From Saccoglossus kowalevskii (taxonomy: Eukaryota; Hemichordata; Enteropneusta; Harrimaniidae), in assembly GCF_000003605.2 (NCBI RefSeq), contig NW_003137827.1:425754-455731 (forward strand): a stretch of 29,978 nucleotides of DNA. The letters run 5' to 3'. The notes under the pieces were generated by a model that was not told where the DNA came from, did no database searches, and saw only the letters and a list, made by a program, of their open reading frames with translations. This document shows, in pieces, positions 9,075 to 18,410 of the stretch; the stretch's first letter is position 1; the number at the start of each line of letters is the position of its first letter. The translations under genes were made by a program, and so were the position numbers.

Positions 9075-9462
9075 TAAGGTCTATGGTTATATTAGCTGCG
9101 AGGTTAAGGCCAACATTGGTTAATTCTTAATATCAGCACTACTGATCAGGGGTGTACCATCTGCTGAATTTAATTTAATTTAATTTAATTGGGATGGAAA
9201 TACCTTCAATTTTGTTTAGGATTTCGTTAATAATTTTCCACCTTTTATTGGTATTGCCATAAGCAAGTGAAAATTTACTTGAGTAATGCATTTTTTTAGC
9301 TGACTGTACGATTTATAATTATGTTTTTTGTTAATAGATTTAATTAGCCCTTTGGTCAACCAAGGCTTACGAGCTGAACTCCTCTTCTGGAGTTTCTTAA
9401 ACTTGAGATGTTCTGATGTAACGTTCAAAAAGATGTCATAAAATTGTGTGTAACAATTCTAA
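9075..9462 (-). pseudogene. LINE endonuclease-RT linker fragment
   Basis: Minus-strand reading CYTQFYDIFLNVTSEHLKFK leads into ARKPWLTKGLIKSINKKHN, the standard linker of Jockey/CR1 ORF2. After a frameshift near 9290 comes AYGNTNKRWKIINEILNK, then an expanded TTTAA repeat (9168-9190) and NVGLNLAANITID running to the TA target site. It joins in frame with 4137-3832 across the inserted transposon. Confidence 0.8.
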
Positions 9463-10781
9463 CATGCTTCCTGGCATAAAATCCGAGGGAAAACTTTGAC
9501 AGGAAAAAAGACCTGATTATTCTGGCAAATGGCCTGTCTAATATAGGTAATCCATGTGGACCTCTCTCAGATGTATTCTTTTATGATGATATATTCAATT
9601 CTCTAATTTTGTTGAATATTTTTGTCATTTTTGGTAAAAAGTGAAATTTTTGACTTCTTGCTAAAAATAGAAAGTCCAGTTGCTTTGATACTATATATAG
9701 TGTTCATTTTCTTAAGAAATCTTCAGTTCTTTAATTGAAATGTGCATTGCTTACAGTGGAGCTATCTCAGCTGAAAGACTGCATGTTTAAAAAAATATGA
9801 TTATTATTACAAATACAAGCTGCGAATACCTAACTCCTAATTATTTTAGTATGTATTTTTTTGGTGTATTCAATTTAGCTCCTAAATCCTAAATCCACCA
9901 GTATATAAAAAAAATGATCGACCAGCTCTTATGGACAGAGCACTTAATAAGATCGAAAGTGATGAGAGTCTGAAAATTGCTACTGCTGTCATTACAAAAG
10001 TAGTCTGGTTTTACATTTTCTGGGCGATTTGACCTCTCAGTTATGTAGTACTAATTCCGCAGGAGGGTGGCCAGAATTTTCTTGTTCAATTTAGTTGTTA
10101 TTGTCAGAAGACATATAGATACAATTAACCAACATATGCAGTTGAAAAGGGAACAATGACACAACTTAGGCTTGCGCTTCCACCTCGCTAACACTGCTTT
10201 GCAGGATTTTTTTCATAGGCTACGTCGACGGTACACAAGACATTCATCACTGTTCTTGATGACACGAGGGTAAATGCAAGTGATGAAAACCCTAACATTT
10301 CATGCCTGAAAAAAAGGAACAGTGGGGCATTTGTTCGTGTTTGATCAAAGTTATTTATTTTTCAAACAGATAGAACATGTCTGTCAACAACTATAAAGCA
10401 GCTTCATAGTAGAACCAATTTTCAGGAACCACTTGTCACAGAAAACAGTTGCCATCACCAAGTATGGAATCAGCAATTTTGGGTCCCAATAAAAAATGTT
10501 GTCCCTGAAAATGAATAGCAGATTTTCGTGGAAATACAGATTAACTTTTTCGATTTCCGATTTGCCAAGTCGTATTAATCTGTTGAAACTAATCTACAGA
10601 AGACTGCAACTCCCATGCACAAAAAACATCAAGTGCAATCCCCAGGATTGAAATATTCCTCTCTTTATGTCCGTCTTTACCAAGTTTTGTCACACGTGTT
10701 CAGATGACAATACAAATAAAAAAAAGCTTACAAAGAACCCCCGTGTGCTGAGAGTATTGGAGACGAGACAATGGAACAGAC
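9463..10781. other. No recognised gene; one weak open segment at 9901-10032
   Basis: A/T-rich DNA. On the plus strand, 9901-10032 is open for 43 codons (KKNDRPALMDRALNKIESDE and onward) with a protein-like, charged composition. It has no start or clean splice sites and I do not recognise it. The rest shows no coding, RNA or repeat structure I can support. Confidence 0.4.
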
Positions 10782-11094
10782 CATCTATGTACCAAGTTTC
10801 ATTGAAATATGATGATTCGTACTCAATATATCAGTGGGAGAATTGAAAATCAACTAATTATGCAAATTAGGTTATTAATATGCACAAATATTTACTTCAA
10901 AACAGTGGATCTCTGCATAGTCCTAGAGTATCTATGTTCAAAATTTCATTGGAATGTGATTACTACTTGAGATATCAAAAGCTAAAAATTAATTAATTAT
11001 GCAAATTAGGTAATTTATATGAGCTGATATTACCCTAAAAACTACCAGGTCTGTGCAGTGTTCTATGACATCTATTTACCAAATTCCAGTGAAA
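10782..11094. repeat. Tandem repeat of about 140-147 bp, 2.2 copies
   Basis: Unit starts align at 10782 (catctatgtaccaagtttca), 10929 (tatctatgttcaaaatttca) and 11069 (catctatttaccaaattcca). The unit also holds taattatgcaaattaggt at about 10854 and 10993. Copies are diverged. The core resembles a repeat type common in marine invertebrate genomes, which is recollection only. The array abuts the next one. Confidence 0.8.
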
Positions 11095-11456
11095 TAGTAT
11101 TCTTATAGGACTACTATAGAAATCAAATAGTAACCTTATAGGAATACTAAAGCAATCCAAAAGTATTCTAAGAGCAATACTGAAGAAATCTTATAGTATT
11201 CTGATAGGACTACTCTTAGAATTCCTATAGGAATACTTTAGTCTTATCCTATATGAATCCTAAAAGATCCTTCAATATTTTGGCCCCAATAGTATTCTGA
11301 TAGAACTACTTATAGAAATCAAATAGTAACCTTATAGGAATACTAATGCAATCCAAAAGTATTCTTAGAGCAATACTGAAGAAATCCAATAGTTTTCTTA
11401 TAGGGATACTTAAGGAATCAAAATATTATTCTCATAGGAATACTTAAAGGGGAGCA
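11095..11456. repeat. Tandem repeat of about 97-100 bp, nearly 4 copies, with dimeric order
   Basis: Starts of tagtattct[t/g]atagg-like units lie at 11095, 11194, 11290 and 11390. Copies 1 and 3 (196 bp apart) are more alike than neighbours. They share agaaatcaaatagtaacctt and aagtattct...agagcaatactgaagaaatc. This indicates a dimeric higher-order unit. Many small near-palindromes (ccttataggaatact / agtattcctatagg) occur. Confidence 0.82.
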
Positions 11457-11877
11457 GAAGTCTGGCTTTTGACACTCTGTACATGAAATTTGAGATCTAT
11501 GAATGAATTCTGTTGATAAAAACAACTTGTATGTGCTGCGAAATGTCCTAAATATGGGGTATAAAACGGGCTGTGAAACAAAATAACATGAAATGACACC
11601 CCAGTCGGGCGGCACATACCTGTATTGCACTTCTATGCAAGTAGCCCCCCCCCCCGGTATTATTTCATGCAACGTTCCACAATGTGCCACAATGGAATCC
11701 GATGCACTGTTCGATTTCATCATTGTACATGCACAAGCATGGTAGGTTTCTGTGATCAAATGGCTTCTAGTCAGTGAAAACGTATGCTGTCTGAGTGTTG
11801 TGTGAAGGATAAATAATTTAGAAAAGTGCGACTTGCAATGCTCTGTATAGTACACAAATTTAAGTTATTGTCTTTAC
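11457..11877. other. Region 3' of the BEN exon; no supported gene
   Basis: Contains a C-run (11645-11655) and a GC-richer patch (11575-11640). The minus-strand open frame 11855-11418 has no recognised motif. The exon that should complete the BEN domain was not identified here. Confidence 0.4.
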
Positions 11878-12088
11878 CTATAATTGCATTTACTTTCTCT
11901 TGAGGTAACTTCGGTTTCTCAACTTTTCCTACATGAGCATTGGATTGTTTGCCAGTTAATGATGATGTAGCCATTGTTTTTCGGCCAAATACAACAGACA
12001 TGATATCCCTAGTGAAAGACTTGGCATCTGTTTTATTGCACTTTTTGAGAGCACTGTTTTCAACCTCAATGCAGTCTCCAATCTGCAC
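11878..12088 (-). CDS. BEN-domain exon
   Basis: An exon with clean splice sites: acceptor tttgttatcatttag at 12089-12090, donor ATAG|GTAAAG at 11877-11876. It encodes 70 codons: VQIGDCIEVENSALKKCNK, then FTRDIMSVVFGRKTMATSSL, TGKQSNAH and KPKLPQEKVNAIIG. The pattern (G.g..i......L..c......f.r.l....F....l..ssltGk.sn........KP.LdpqKv.AI) is that of BEN domains, which bind DNA and act in transcription or chromatin and also occur in transposon and DNA-virus proteins. It joins in phase with the exon at 12484-12314 (PAK|VQIGDC). The end of the domain lies in an unseen exon. Confidence 0.78.
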
Positions 12089-12313
12089 CTAAATGATAAC
12101 AAAAATGATGTTTTAAACAATGATGTATCTAAAAAGCCTTGCTTATTAAAGCAACACAAATATATTTGCACATAATTGACTTTTTTATTTGCTCTTGGAC
12201 TCGTGTAAACACAATATGTAAATGGCCAAACTTATTTTGGGATAATGTACTTCTAGCAGGGTAAAAACATGTTATATCAACACAATCAACAAATTCATAT
12301 AACAAAGACACAC

Positions 12314-12484
12314 CTTAGCCGGTTTGTTCTGTATCACATCATGTTCCCTGAGAATAGACTGCTTTTAGAACAGTCTTGTGCTTTAATGTTGCATTACCAC
12401 TGCGGCTAGCTTTTTCATAACTGCAATGAAGATTAGGTGCGCACTTCATAAACGCTTCCAGTTTCTTCGTCACAGCAGGTAGAT
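12314..12484 (-). CDS. Exon upstream of the BEN exon, with one frameshift
   Basis: Acceptor aatttgttgtag at 12486-12485 and donor CTAAG|GTGTGT at 12313-12312. It reads LPAVTKKLEAFMKCAPNLHC, then SYEKASRSGNATLKHKTVL. After one extra base in an AAAA run (about 12366) it reads SILREHDVIQNKPAK and joins the BEN exon in phase. Linkers rich in K and S before a BEN domain are common. The indel may be a real mutation or an assembly error in a homopolymer. Confidence 0.62.
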
Positions 12485-12634
12485 CTACAACAAATTAGAA
12501 CATTTATCTTGTTAAAGTAATTTTACTTAAACTTTACCACCAGCAATATATTTATTTCGTAGTAAGTTATGTAGTGTACAGTAGCAATGCTAGTATACAG
12601 AGTAGTAATGCAGAAAGTGAACTCAAACTCTATT

Positions 12635-12728
12635 GCCTTTAGTGATTCTTTGAGTGTTCTATTCTCATCTTCTACGAATTTAATTCTTGTCCTCAGTGTT
12701 AGCTTTTCTTCTTCGTCATCGTCATAGG
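12635..12728 (-). CDS. Probable coiled-coil exon of the BEN gene
   Basis: After acceptor caacattttag (12730-12729) the minus strand reads YDDDEEEKLTLRTRIKFVED, then ENRTLKESLKAIE, an acidic then heptad-like segment. Coiled coils N-terminal to BEN domains are usual. The donor is uncertain: GA|GTTTGA is possible but its phase does not match the next exon, so the gene may be broken here. Confidence 0.5.
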
Positions 12729-12859
12729 CTAAAATGTTGATAGAAAAATCATTGCGTTATTCATCCCACAGAAATTAGGTATCCTGCACAGAAGAACAGG
12801 ATATATAGCAATAGTTCATATTTTTACTGTTATTTTTCTATTAGTTTACTTTAACTTTC

Positions 12860-12931
12860 TTTTCTCCTGAATACGTTCCTACACTGTCTTGTTTGTTTTG
12901 CCTCTGAACAAGTACGTGCTCGTTTCTTCAT
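12860..12931 (-). CDS. Possible small basic exon
   Basis: Acceptor tttgttggttattcag ends at 12932. The exon reads MKKRARTCSEAKQTRQCRNV, strongly basic and NLS-like. The donor is unclear (GT at 12883 or near 12860). It lies in line with the BEN exons but the phase is untested. Confidence 0.35.
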
Positions 12932-13033
12932 CTGAATAACCAACAAAAAGAGAGCATAAATTCAGTGATAATATGATGAAACAGTAATTGTGATATGTCA
13001 AATGAATTTTGATCAGGTTAGATAAATACTTAC

Positions 13034-13081
13034 AACCACATGTATTGAACAACTGTTGGAGAACATAGGGTGTAAAGATCA
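13034..13081 (-). CDS. Possible 48-nt micro-exon
   Basis: Acceptor tctagttcactag at 13083-13082 and strong donor GTAAGT at 13033-13028 bracket 48 nt reading IFTPYVLQQLFNTCG. The splice sites are good but the segment is short and unrecognised. Confidence 0.35.
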
Positions 13082-13199
13082 CTAGTGAACTAGAAAATAA
13101 GGTGAGTATTGAGGTAGCTGAACACTGTGTTACCAGTAACACCAATCACAGCATATACTGGAATGAATGCACGCATTACCACACAATCTACATGGCAAT

Positions 13200-13367
13200 T
13201 TAGTGCTTATCTTCATGTTTCTTTGACATCACACTACTGCCACTAGCAGCTTCACTCATAGTTAGGCTACTTGTACTTGCATGATCGCACTGATTACTTC
13301 CACTGTCTGCTGGAACAATTGTATCATTCTGATTTATGATCTGTGGCACACTGATTGTGGTTTCCAT
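13200..13367 (-). CDS. Short Ser/Thr-rich ORF, possible terminal exon
   Basis: After acceptor aaatttag (13377-13376), ATG at 13367 opens 55 codons: METTISVPQIINQNDTIVPA, then STSSLTMSEAASGSSVMSKK, ending HEDKH and TAA. Low-complexity serine-rich protein of unknown function. It could be a terminal exon of the PIF1-like gene upstream or an alternative first exon of the BEN gene. Confidence 0.4.
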   Translation of the reverse strand: METTISVPQIINQNDTIVPADSGSNQCDHASTSSLTMSEAASGSSVMSKKHEDKH

Positions 13368-13532
13368 ATTCGTCTCTAAATTTTTAAAGTTTTAATTATT
13401 ATTATCATATCCCCCCCTACCGCAAAATAAAAAAAATAGTACAGATATGGAAAAATACGAAAAACATTTGATCAAAATATTGACAGGGTAAATTAGACAA
13501 GAGTGACTCTGCCTTGAAAATTATTTTTTTAC

Positions 13533-13860
13533 CTGAATAAACATTTTCTTTGATAAACCAGAGTCAATTATTAATACATCGATTTCTTTGAGACGTCTCT
13601 TCGTTTCCGTCATGTCATCCAGATTCTCTATTCTTTGAATTAGTTCATCTGATTGAAAGCGCCCATTCATCAGCCCAAGGAATCGATGGATCGTAGTTCC
13701 ATTACGTAAAAGTGTAGCTGCCATGCCTGTTAACGCAGTCATTGCAACCTTTATGGATCGCATTAATTTTCGTTAATTCCTGTAATCAATTTAGTTTGGC
13801 CTGTGCCTGCTTGGCCTGAAATAAAAAGGTTGTGGCCTTCATTTACTGCTGTCACGATGT
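13533..13860 (-). pseudogene. PIF1-like helicase N-terminal fragment with altered Walker motifs
   Basis: The minus strand reads VNEGHNLFISGQAGTGQTKL, the Walker A region of PIF1-like helicases, where the family has GQAGTGKT: the lysine is Gln here. After a one-base shift near 13765 it continues MTALTGMAATLLRNGTTIHR, the motif Ia block, and RRLKEIDVLIIDS where DE (Walker B) is expected. The final segment ends ATTCAG|GTAAAA at 13533, a plausible donor. PIF1-like helicases occur as host genes, in Helitrons and beside other transposons. With K to Q, a frameshift and loss of the DE pair, this one should not hydrolyse ATP. Confidence 0.75.
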
Positions 13861-14371
13861 TAAGTTATGTAGCCTAGGAAGTTAACTTTTTTGACCCAGT
13901 AATCCAGAAGCCAAATGCTGATAAGAAAAAAATATTTACCAGCAAGGTGCTGATAATTTTGAAATTTACTAGCCAATAATGAAGTCATTATTTTATATGT
14001 AAATAAAGCAAAATACAAAGGGTTAATTGGAGTGTACGAGTCTATTTCATTCATAATACATATAAGTTTGAACACTGTATACATGGAATTATATGCCATA
14101 AACAAGTCAACTCTATCTTGACAGTCATATCACAACTTTGTCTCGTGTGTTAATGTAGTTATCGCTACATTGAATTGAATCATCCTCAGCATTGGGGGCA
14201 TATCCACGAGCGTAGACAAGCCAAACATGTTTGGTGTTTTAGTTTATTTTTCCTATGTAGGAGGAGTAACTCTAGGAAAATGACATCTCTCGCTTGGCAC
14301 ATTTTCATTTTTATTTTCATGTCTGTTTCCGTTTCACACTTATTTCACAGCCATCAGTTCATACCGGTAAT
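13861..14371. other. No recognised gene
   Basis: A/T-rich spacer. Open frames here (minus 14105-13860, plus 14175-14375) show no motif and biased, non-protein-like composition. Confidence 0.5.
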
Positions 14372-14375
14372 TTAA
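14372..14375. repeat. TTAA target-site copy, left
   Basis: Paired with TTAA at 15289-15292 around the 913-bp element. Confidence 0.8.
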
Positions 14376-15288
14376 GGTAGAGATGCAGTTTACTTGACAT
14401 GTATTTTAATTAGGAAACCAAGATGACCTCCCTTGTCCACAAAACTATATAGTTTCGGAAAGCTTATTGTATGAATTTTAAAATTGTGTTAGTATTTCTT
14501 TTGTATGGACACTGTAGTTTGAAATATGCACAAAAAATATGCTTTTTGGTCAAAAGTGATTAAAAAGAATAACTTCTAAACCATGCTTCTGTTTCATGTC
14601 AAAAATGGTTTATGGGTACATCTGTTTACTATGAAGAAAGTGCCGTCTTGAAAACTGTCTACCAGTTGTCAATTTTGCAGGGCGGCAGCTCCAATTTCAC
14701 TACTTCAAGTTTATGCATAAATTAACACCCAGGCTAGTTGTCTGTACGATTGTTGTAACACTGTTCAACCAAAAACAATGCCCCGACGGCGTTTTGAAGA
14801 TAAACACATTGTCAATCATTTGTGAAAATTTCAAAACAAAAGGTCAAAGCGTCTGGGAGCTATTTTTTTTAAAGTGCACTAAATGTGCACTAAAAAGAAG
14901 CTGAGATAATTGCTAATTTGCATAACAATTCACTCAGTAAGAAGTTTGCTAATGCTCATAATTAAAATGGCTGTAACAGTTCCAAATGTCAATGTATTAT
15001 CGTTTTGTTAAAAGTTAAATATAGTGCATAATATGGAGATCCCGTCATTTCTTTTTTTCACCATGTTTCTTTTTTTATTATTTATGTACAGCCTTGCTAA
15101 ATCTTGCTAAGCATTCAAAAGAAAGAATGTTTGCATCTGTTATCTTTATTTTAAAATCGTTTTTTGAGTATGTTCCACTATTCACAACTCTACAAAATGT
15201 TAACAGTCTATAGCCAAGACTATTTGGATAAAACAAAAGCAAAAACAAAGTTTTCACTCCCAAGTGCCCACGAACCTGCATCTCTACC
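14376..15288. mobile_element. Non-autonomous TTAA-flanked DNA element (913 bp)
   Basis: Left end GGTAGAGATGCAG at 14376-14388, perfect inverse at 15276-15288. TTAA directly abuts both ends (14372-14375 and 15289-15292). TTAA duplications are made by piggyBac, Kolobok and Sola3-type transposases. The ends start GG rather than the CC of most piggyBacs. The interior has no recognised transposase, so the element is non-autonomous. It is A/T-rich and carries taatttgcataa at 14913. Confidence 0.85.
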
Positions 15289-15794
15289 TTAAGAAACAAA
15301 TATTAGAGAATAACAGTAGCTCAGATTAACACACAATCAAGAGCAGCTGAATTCAGCTTATAAACTAAATAGTTTATACGTTAAAAGAGTTTAAGTGTAT
15401 ATACCTGCTGCCACTTAAATTAATTGAAAATGGTGTCCCCAACATTCATTTACCCATTCCTTTTGAAGTAGTCAACCTCCAATGGCAAAACCAATGGTAC
15501 ACCTTAACCAAACTGTCTTCTTTCATGGTCCTTGTTGCCTGTGCAATACCATGATTCTCCAAAGAAATCAAATCTACAGATAATTGTATCACTTTTAATT
15601 ACAGGCCTCAAAGTTAATTTTTTAGTCTGCCTGCTCAAATACCTATTTAACTTAATTTAGTATGAAAACAACAATGTTTTTCATGTCTAGTTGGGCAGGT
15701 GAAACCCACACAATATCTGCTCAGAGTAGGGCCCTGAATATTCATACAAAATTACAATATTTCCTGTATTAAGAAACTGATATCTAAAACTTAC
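15289..15794 (-). other. Downstream of the spliced minus-strand gene; one weak candidate exon
   Basis: A weak candidate exon at 15544-15509 (tgcacag|GCAACAAGG...GTTAAG|gtgtac) reads ATRTMKEDSLVK. Its phase does not match the exon above. Nothing else supported. Confidence 0.3.
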
Positions 15795-15950
15795 ATATCA
15801 TTGTTTCCATCAATATCAGGTTCAGCAGCTGCTTCATCATCATCAGGTCTGTTATGTAATTTAATGTGACATGTCGTTCTAACAGGGTGACGCCATTCCC
15901 TCAGCATTGCACCAATGTAGCTTTCATTAACATTGATGTATTGTGGTTCA
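15795..15950 (-). CDS. Internal exon of an unrecognised gene
   Basis: Textbook splice sites: acceptor ctttcttacttttag at 15952-15951, donor GATAT|GTAAGT at 15794-15789. The 156-nt exon is open in one frame: EPQYINVNESYIGAMLREWR, then HPVRTTCHIKLHNRPDDDEA and an acidic end with DIDGNND. Protein-like composition, no stop, no frameshift. I do not recognise the family. Together with the upstream candidates at 16390-16560 and 16710-16964 it suggests a minus-strand gene. Confidence 0.62.
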
Positions 15951-16389
15951 CTAAAAGTAAGAAAGTGAGAACATTTTAATCAGGATTTGTATGCTCAAAT
16001 ATACTGCATATATGAATGCTGTGACAATGATGTTGTCTTGGTATCCTGTCTAATATTAAAACATAATATGGATAATTTTATGAGGATCTCAGATTCTGTT
16101 TTCAATTAATGACATCATGGATACTGGTACATGTATCTATATATTACTATACTATGTCAAACTTGACACAAACATGTATACATCAATTTGAATAAAGGAT
16201 GTGAGATTAAAACAATGTCTAATAATCAAATAGATGTATTAAAAATTAAAAAGTGAATTGAACTAAACATACTTCAAAATAGTTAACTCTAAAAAATGTG
16301 GAAAAAAACAAGCATAGTAAGTTAATGCCATTTAATGGCTAAACGTTACATGGAATGTAGTACTTAGTGGAATTGCAATCCAACAACTT

Positions 16390-16560
16390 TGTTAGATTGT
16401 GTGTGTTGGAATTCTAGGAAGAAATCTTCAATATCATCCGAGTCTTGCAGCTTTTATTTATATCAGTAAAAAACTGATTAAGAGCAGCTTGTGCGACGTT
16501 CACTTTTATTTCCTTGTCTGCTAACTGTAGTGTAGTATTTATGTTCAGAATTAAGGACTT
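16390..16560 (-). CDS. Candidate exon of the same minus-strand gene, one frameshift
   Basis: Reads NTTLQLADKEIKVNVAQAAL, then NQFFTDINKS. After a shift near 16450 it reads LQDSDDIEDFFLEFQHTQS. Composition is protein-like in both parts. Splice sites not resolved. Confidence 0.4.
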
Positions 16561-16709
16561 CCTAGTTTGTTTCATTTTGTTTCAAGGACATCTTATCAGA
16601 TTACTGGATCTATTATTAACTATTTTTGTTACATGAACTGCAGTGGTAACTTCGTGTTGATTGTATAGAAGTGACTCGTCAAACAGTGACTTGAGAGCAC
16701 TCCGCCTAC

Positions 16710-16964
16710 GTCATCAACTTGTGTAGCGGTGGATCGTTTGGTTATATGTAAATACATAGTGCTGTTAAAGCTCTTGGTGGTGGCATATTCCACCTTGCAT
16801 GATAAACCACTGTTCTTGCTGTTGCATCGTGAAACCCTGAAACTGGCTTCTATAGATGTTGTTTTGTCAGATATGGTATACTTGACCAAAGGAAGCTGTG
16901 TGCAATCTTTCATAATTTTCTGCTCCACATGTAGACCTGACAGAACTTTGGCCATGACAGTAAC
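16710..16964 (-). CDS. Exon of an unrecognised minus-strand gene
   Basis: Acceptor cctgcttattaatag (16966-16965) opens VTVMAKVLSGLHVEQKIMKD, then TISDKTTSIEASFRVSRCNS, VEYATTKSFNSTMYLHITKR and STATQVDDVGG. A donor (GAC|GTAGGC) lies at 16709-16708. The frame stays open to 16629 but loses protein character after the donor. The order T-x-S-I-x-A-F.VS.C.S looks like a beta-rich domain; family unknown. The opposite-strand ORF (16729-16971) is judged a shadow. Confidence 0.5.
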
Positions 16965-16979
16965 CTATTAATAAGCAGG

Positions 16980-17950
16980 ACATAGATAATCTATATTTTT
17001 TACATATAATACTAAAATGAAAGTGGAGATGTTTTTTTTTGCATTGCGCCACTTTGGAAAAATGCACTTCGTTTTTACTTATAAAACTGACTTGTGCATA
17101 TAGAGAAAAATTGAAACATTGACAAAAACTGAACCTCGTATAAGGACAGGCATGCCTGCATAGCATATTAGGAATTGATTATATTGAAATCTATATGAAA
17201 TTATCTGTTTAGTAAAGTTCAATTGAACCCAAATAAATTGATATGCAAATGTAAATGTTTTTATTCAACCACATTCACATTAAAAAAACAAGCAATCTCT
17301 CAGCTAATCTCACTACTGTACATATGGCATATTTAGAAAACAGCAATAAAATACAAGATGACCTTAAATATTCATTTAGAGAATAAATATGAGTCCATCT
17401 CGGGTATCTGCTTTTTATAACAAAATGGCCACCAGTGAGCCATTTTGAGTGCTACCTTCTTAATAGGTAATTAGTAGATAAATGATAATCACAGATTTCT
17501 AACACAATACAATCATGTCTTTCAATTATCCAAATGTTTAAGCAAAACCTGAGAAAAGACAAAACACTTCTATTCAGAGATTTACACACTGAACAATAAA
17601 CATGCAGCCTGTCTGAGGGAGTCTTCGAAACTGCCTGTGAGTAATAAGTCGATGTTAATTGATACAAACGATCTTCAAGGAGTCGCGTGACCAACGGTTC
17701 GTTGCCATTCTTGTCGATACGTAGTGTCGAAGTATATGAACGTGTGGAAACGAAAGCTAAATGAAAGTTGAACTTTAATTGAAGTACAAACTTGTTGATG
17801 TGTTAATGTGTGTTTGTTGTATTTTGTTGAATTCACGAGCTAGATTAGTTACAAATTAAAAGGGGTGTTTGTTATATTTTAGGTTGCGGATCCAAAGCGT
17901 ATTATTTTTTTGTGAATTGGTCATCTCGTAACACCTAGACAAGTAAAATC
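16980..17950. other. Spacer, possibly the 5' region of the minus-strand gene
   Basis: A minus-strand open stretch at 17750-17600 reads NEPLVTRLLEDRLYQLTSTY with some protein character. It has no convincing start and could be a 5' exon. Otherwise A/T-rich with nothing recognised. Confidence 0.35.
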
Positions 17951-18031
17951 AGTAAAAGAGCCTCTGATGCTGCTAAAAGATGGTGAAATTCTCATTGTGG
18001 TACACAGAGAGTAAAAGGCCCTCTGATGCTG
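17951..18031. repeat. 59-bp tandem repeat truncated by the assembly gap
   Basis: agtaaaagagcctctgatgc at 17951 recurs as agtaaaaggccctctgatgc at 18010, a 59-bp period, and the second copy runs straight into Ns. The gap is therefore probably an unassembled minisatellite. Confidence 0.65.
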
Positions 18032-18410
18032 NNNNNNNNNNNNNNNNNNNNNNNNNNNNNNNNNNNNNNNNNNNNNNNNNNNNNNNNNNNNNNNNNNNNN
18101 NNNNNNNNNNNNNNNNNNNNNNNNNNNNNNNNNNNNNNNNNNNNNNNNNNNNNNNNNNNNNNNNNNNNNNNNNNNNNNNNNNNNNNNNNNNNNNNNNNNN
18201 NNNNNNNNNNNNNNNNNNNNNNNNNNNNNNNNNNNNNNNNNNNNNNNNNNNNNNNNNNNNNNNNNNNNNNNNNNNNNNNNNNNNNNNNNNNNNNNNNNNN
18301 NNNNNNNNNNNNNNNNNNNNNNNNNNNNNNNNNNNNNNNNNNNNNNNNNNNNNNNNNNNNNNNNNNNNNNNNNNNNNNNNNNNNNNNNNNNNNNNNNNNN
18401 NNNNNNNNNN
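18032..18410. other. Assembly gap, 379 Ns
   Basis: Unresolved bases. Open frames that cross it have no meaning. Confidence 1.

Larger units (their letters stand above)
2075..9462 (-). mobile_element. CR1/Jockey-type LINE on the minus strand, interrupted by two later insertions
   Basis: Three blocks form one LINE ORF2 read right to left. Block 1 (9462-9075) is the endonuclease-RT linker: ARKPWLTKGLIKSINKKHN, then after a frameshift NTNKRWKIINEILNK and NVGLNLAANI. Block 2 (4137-3832) is the start of RT: NPNKSAGQD, IFPDQLK.TPIF and NYRSISILP. Block 3 (3335-2075) is the RT core with KAFDTINHKILLHKL, CAVPQG, catalytic FADD near 2881-2892, SYNYLG, LLYKSSILPQITYC and a C-terminal HSYPIRLATNNNYYIP. 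The blocks are split by a DNA transposon (4138-9074) and a solo LTR (3336-3831). Stops (for example after CAVPQG) and shifts inside the blocks show it is inactive. The 5' limit near 9462 is where recognisable LINE protein ends. Confidence 0.85.

Noticed and set aside
4128-9085. An 8-bp target duplication for the P-like transposon.
   Set aside because: Flanks agree only at TA, and the LINE frame closes with one TA, so an 8-bp duplication is excluded for these ends.
16729-16971. Plus-strand 80-codon ORF.
   Set aside because: It is antisense to a spliced, more protein-like minus-strand exon.
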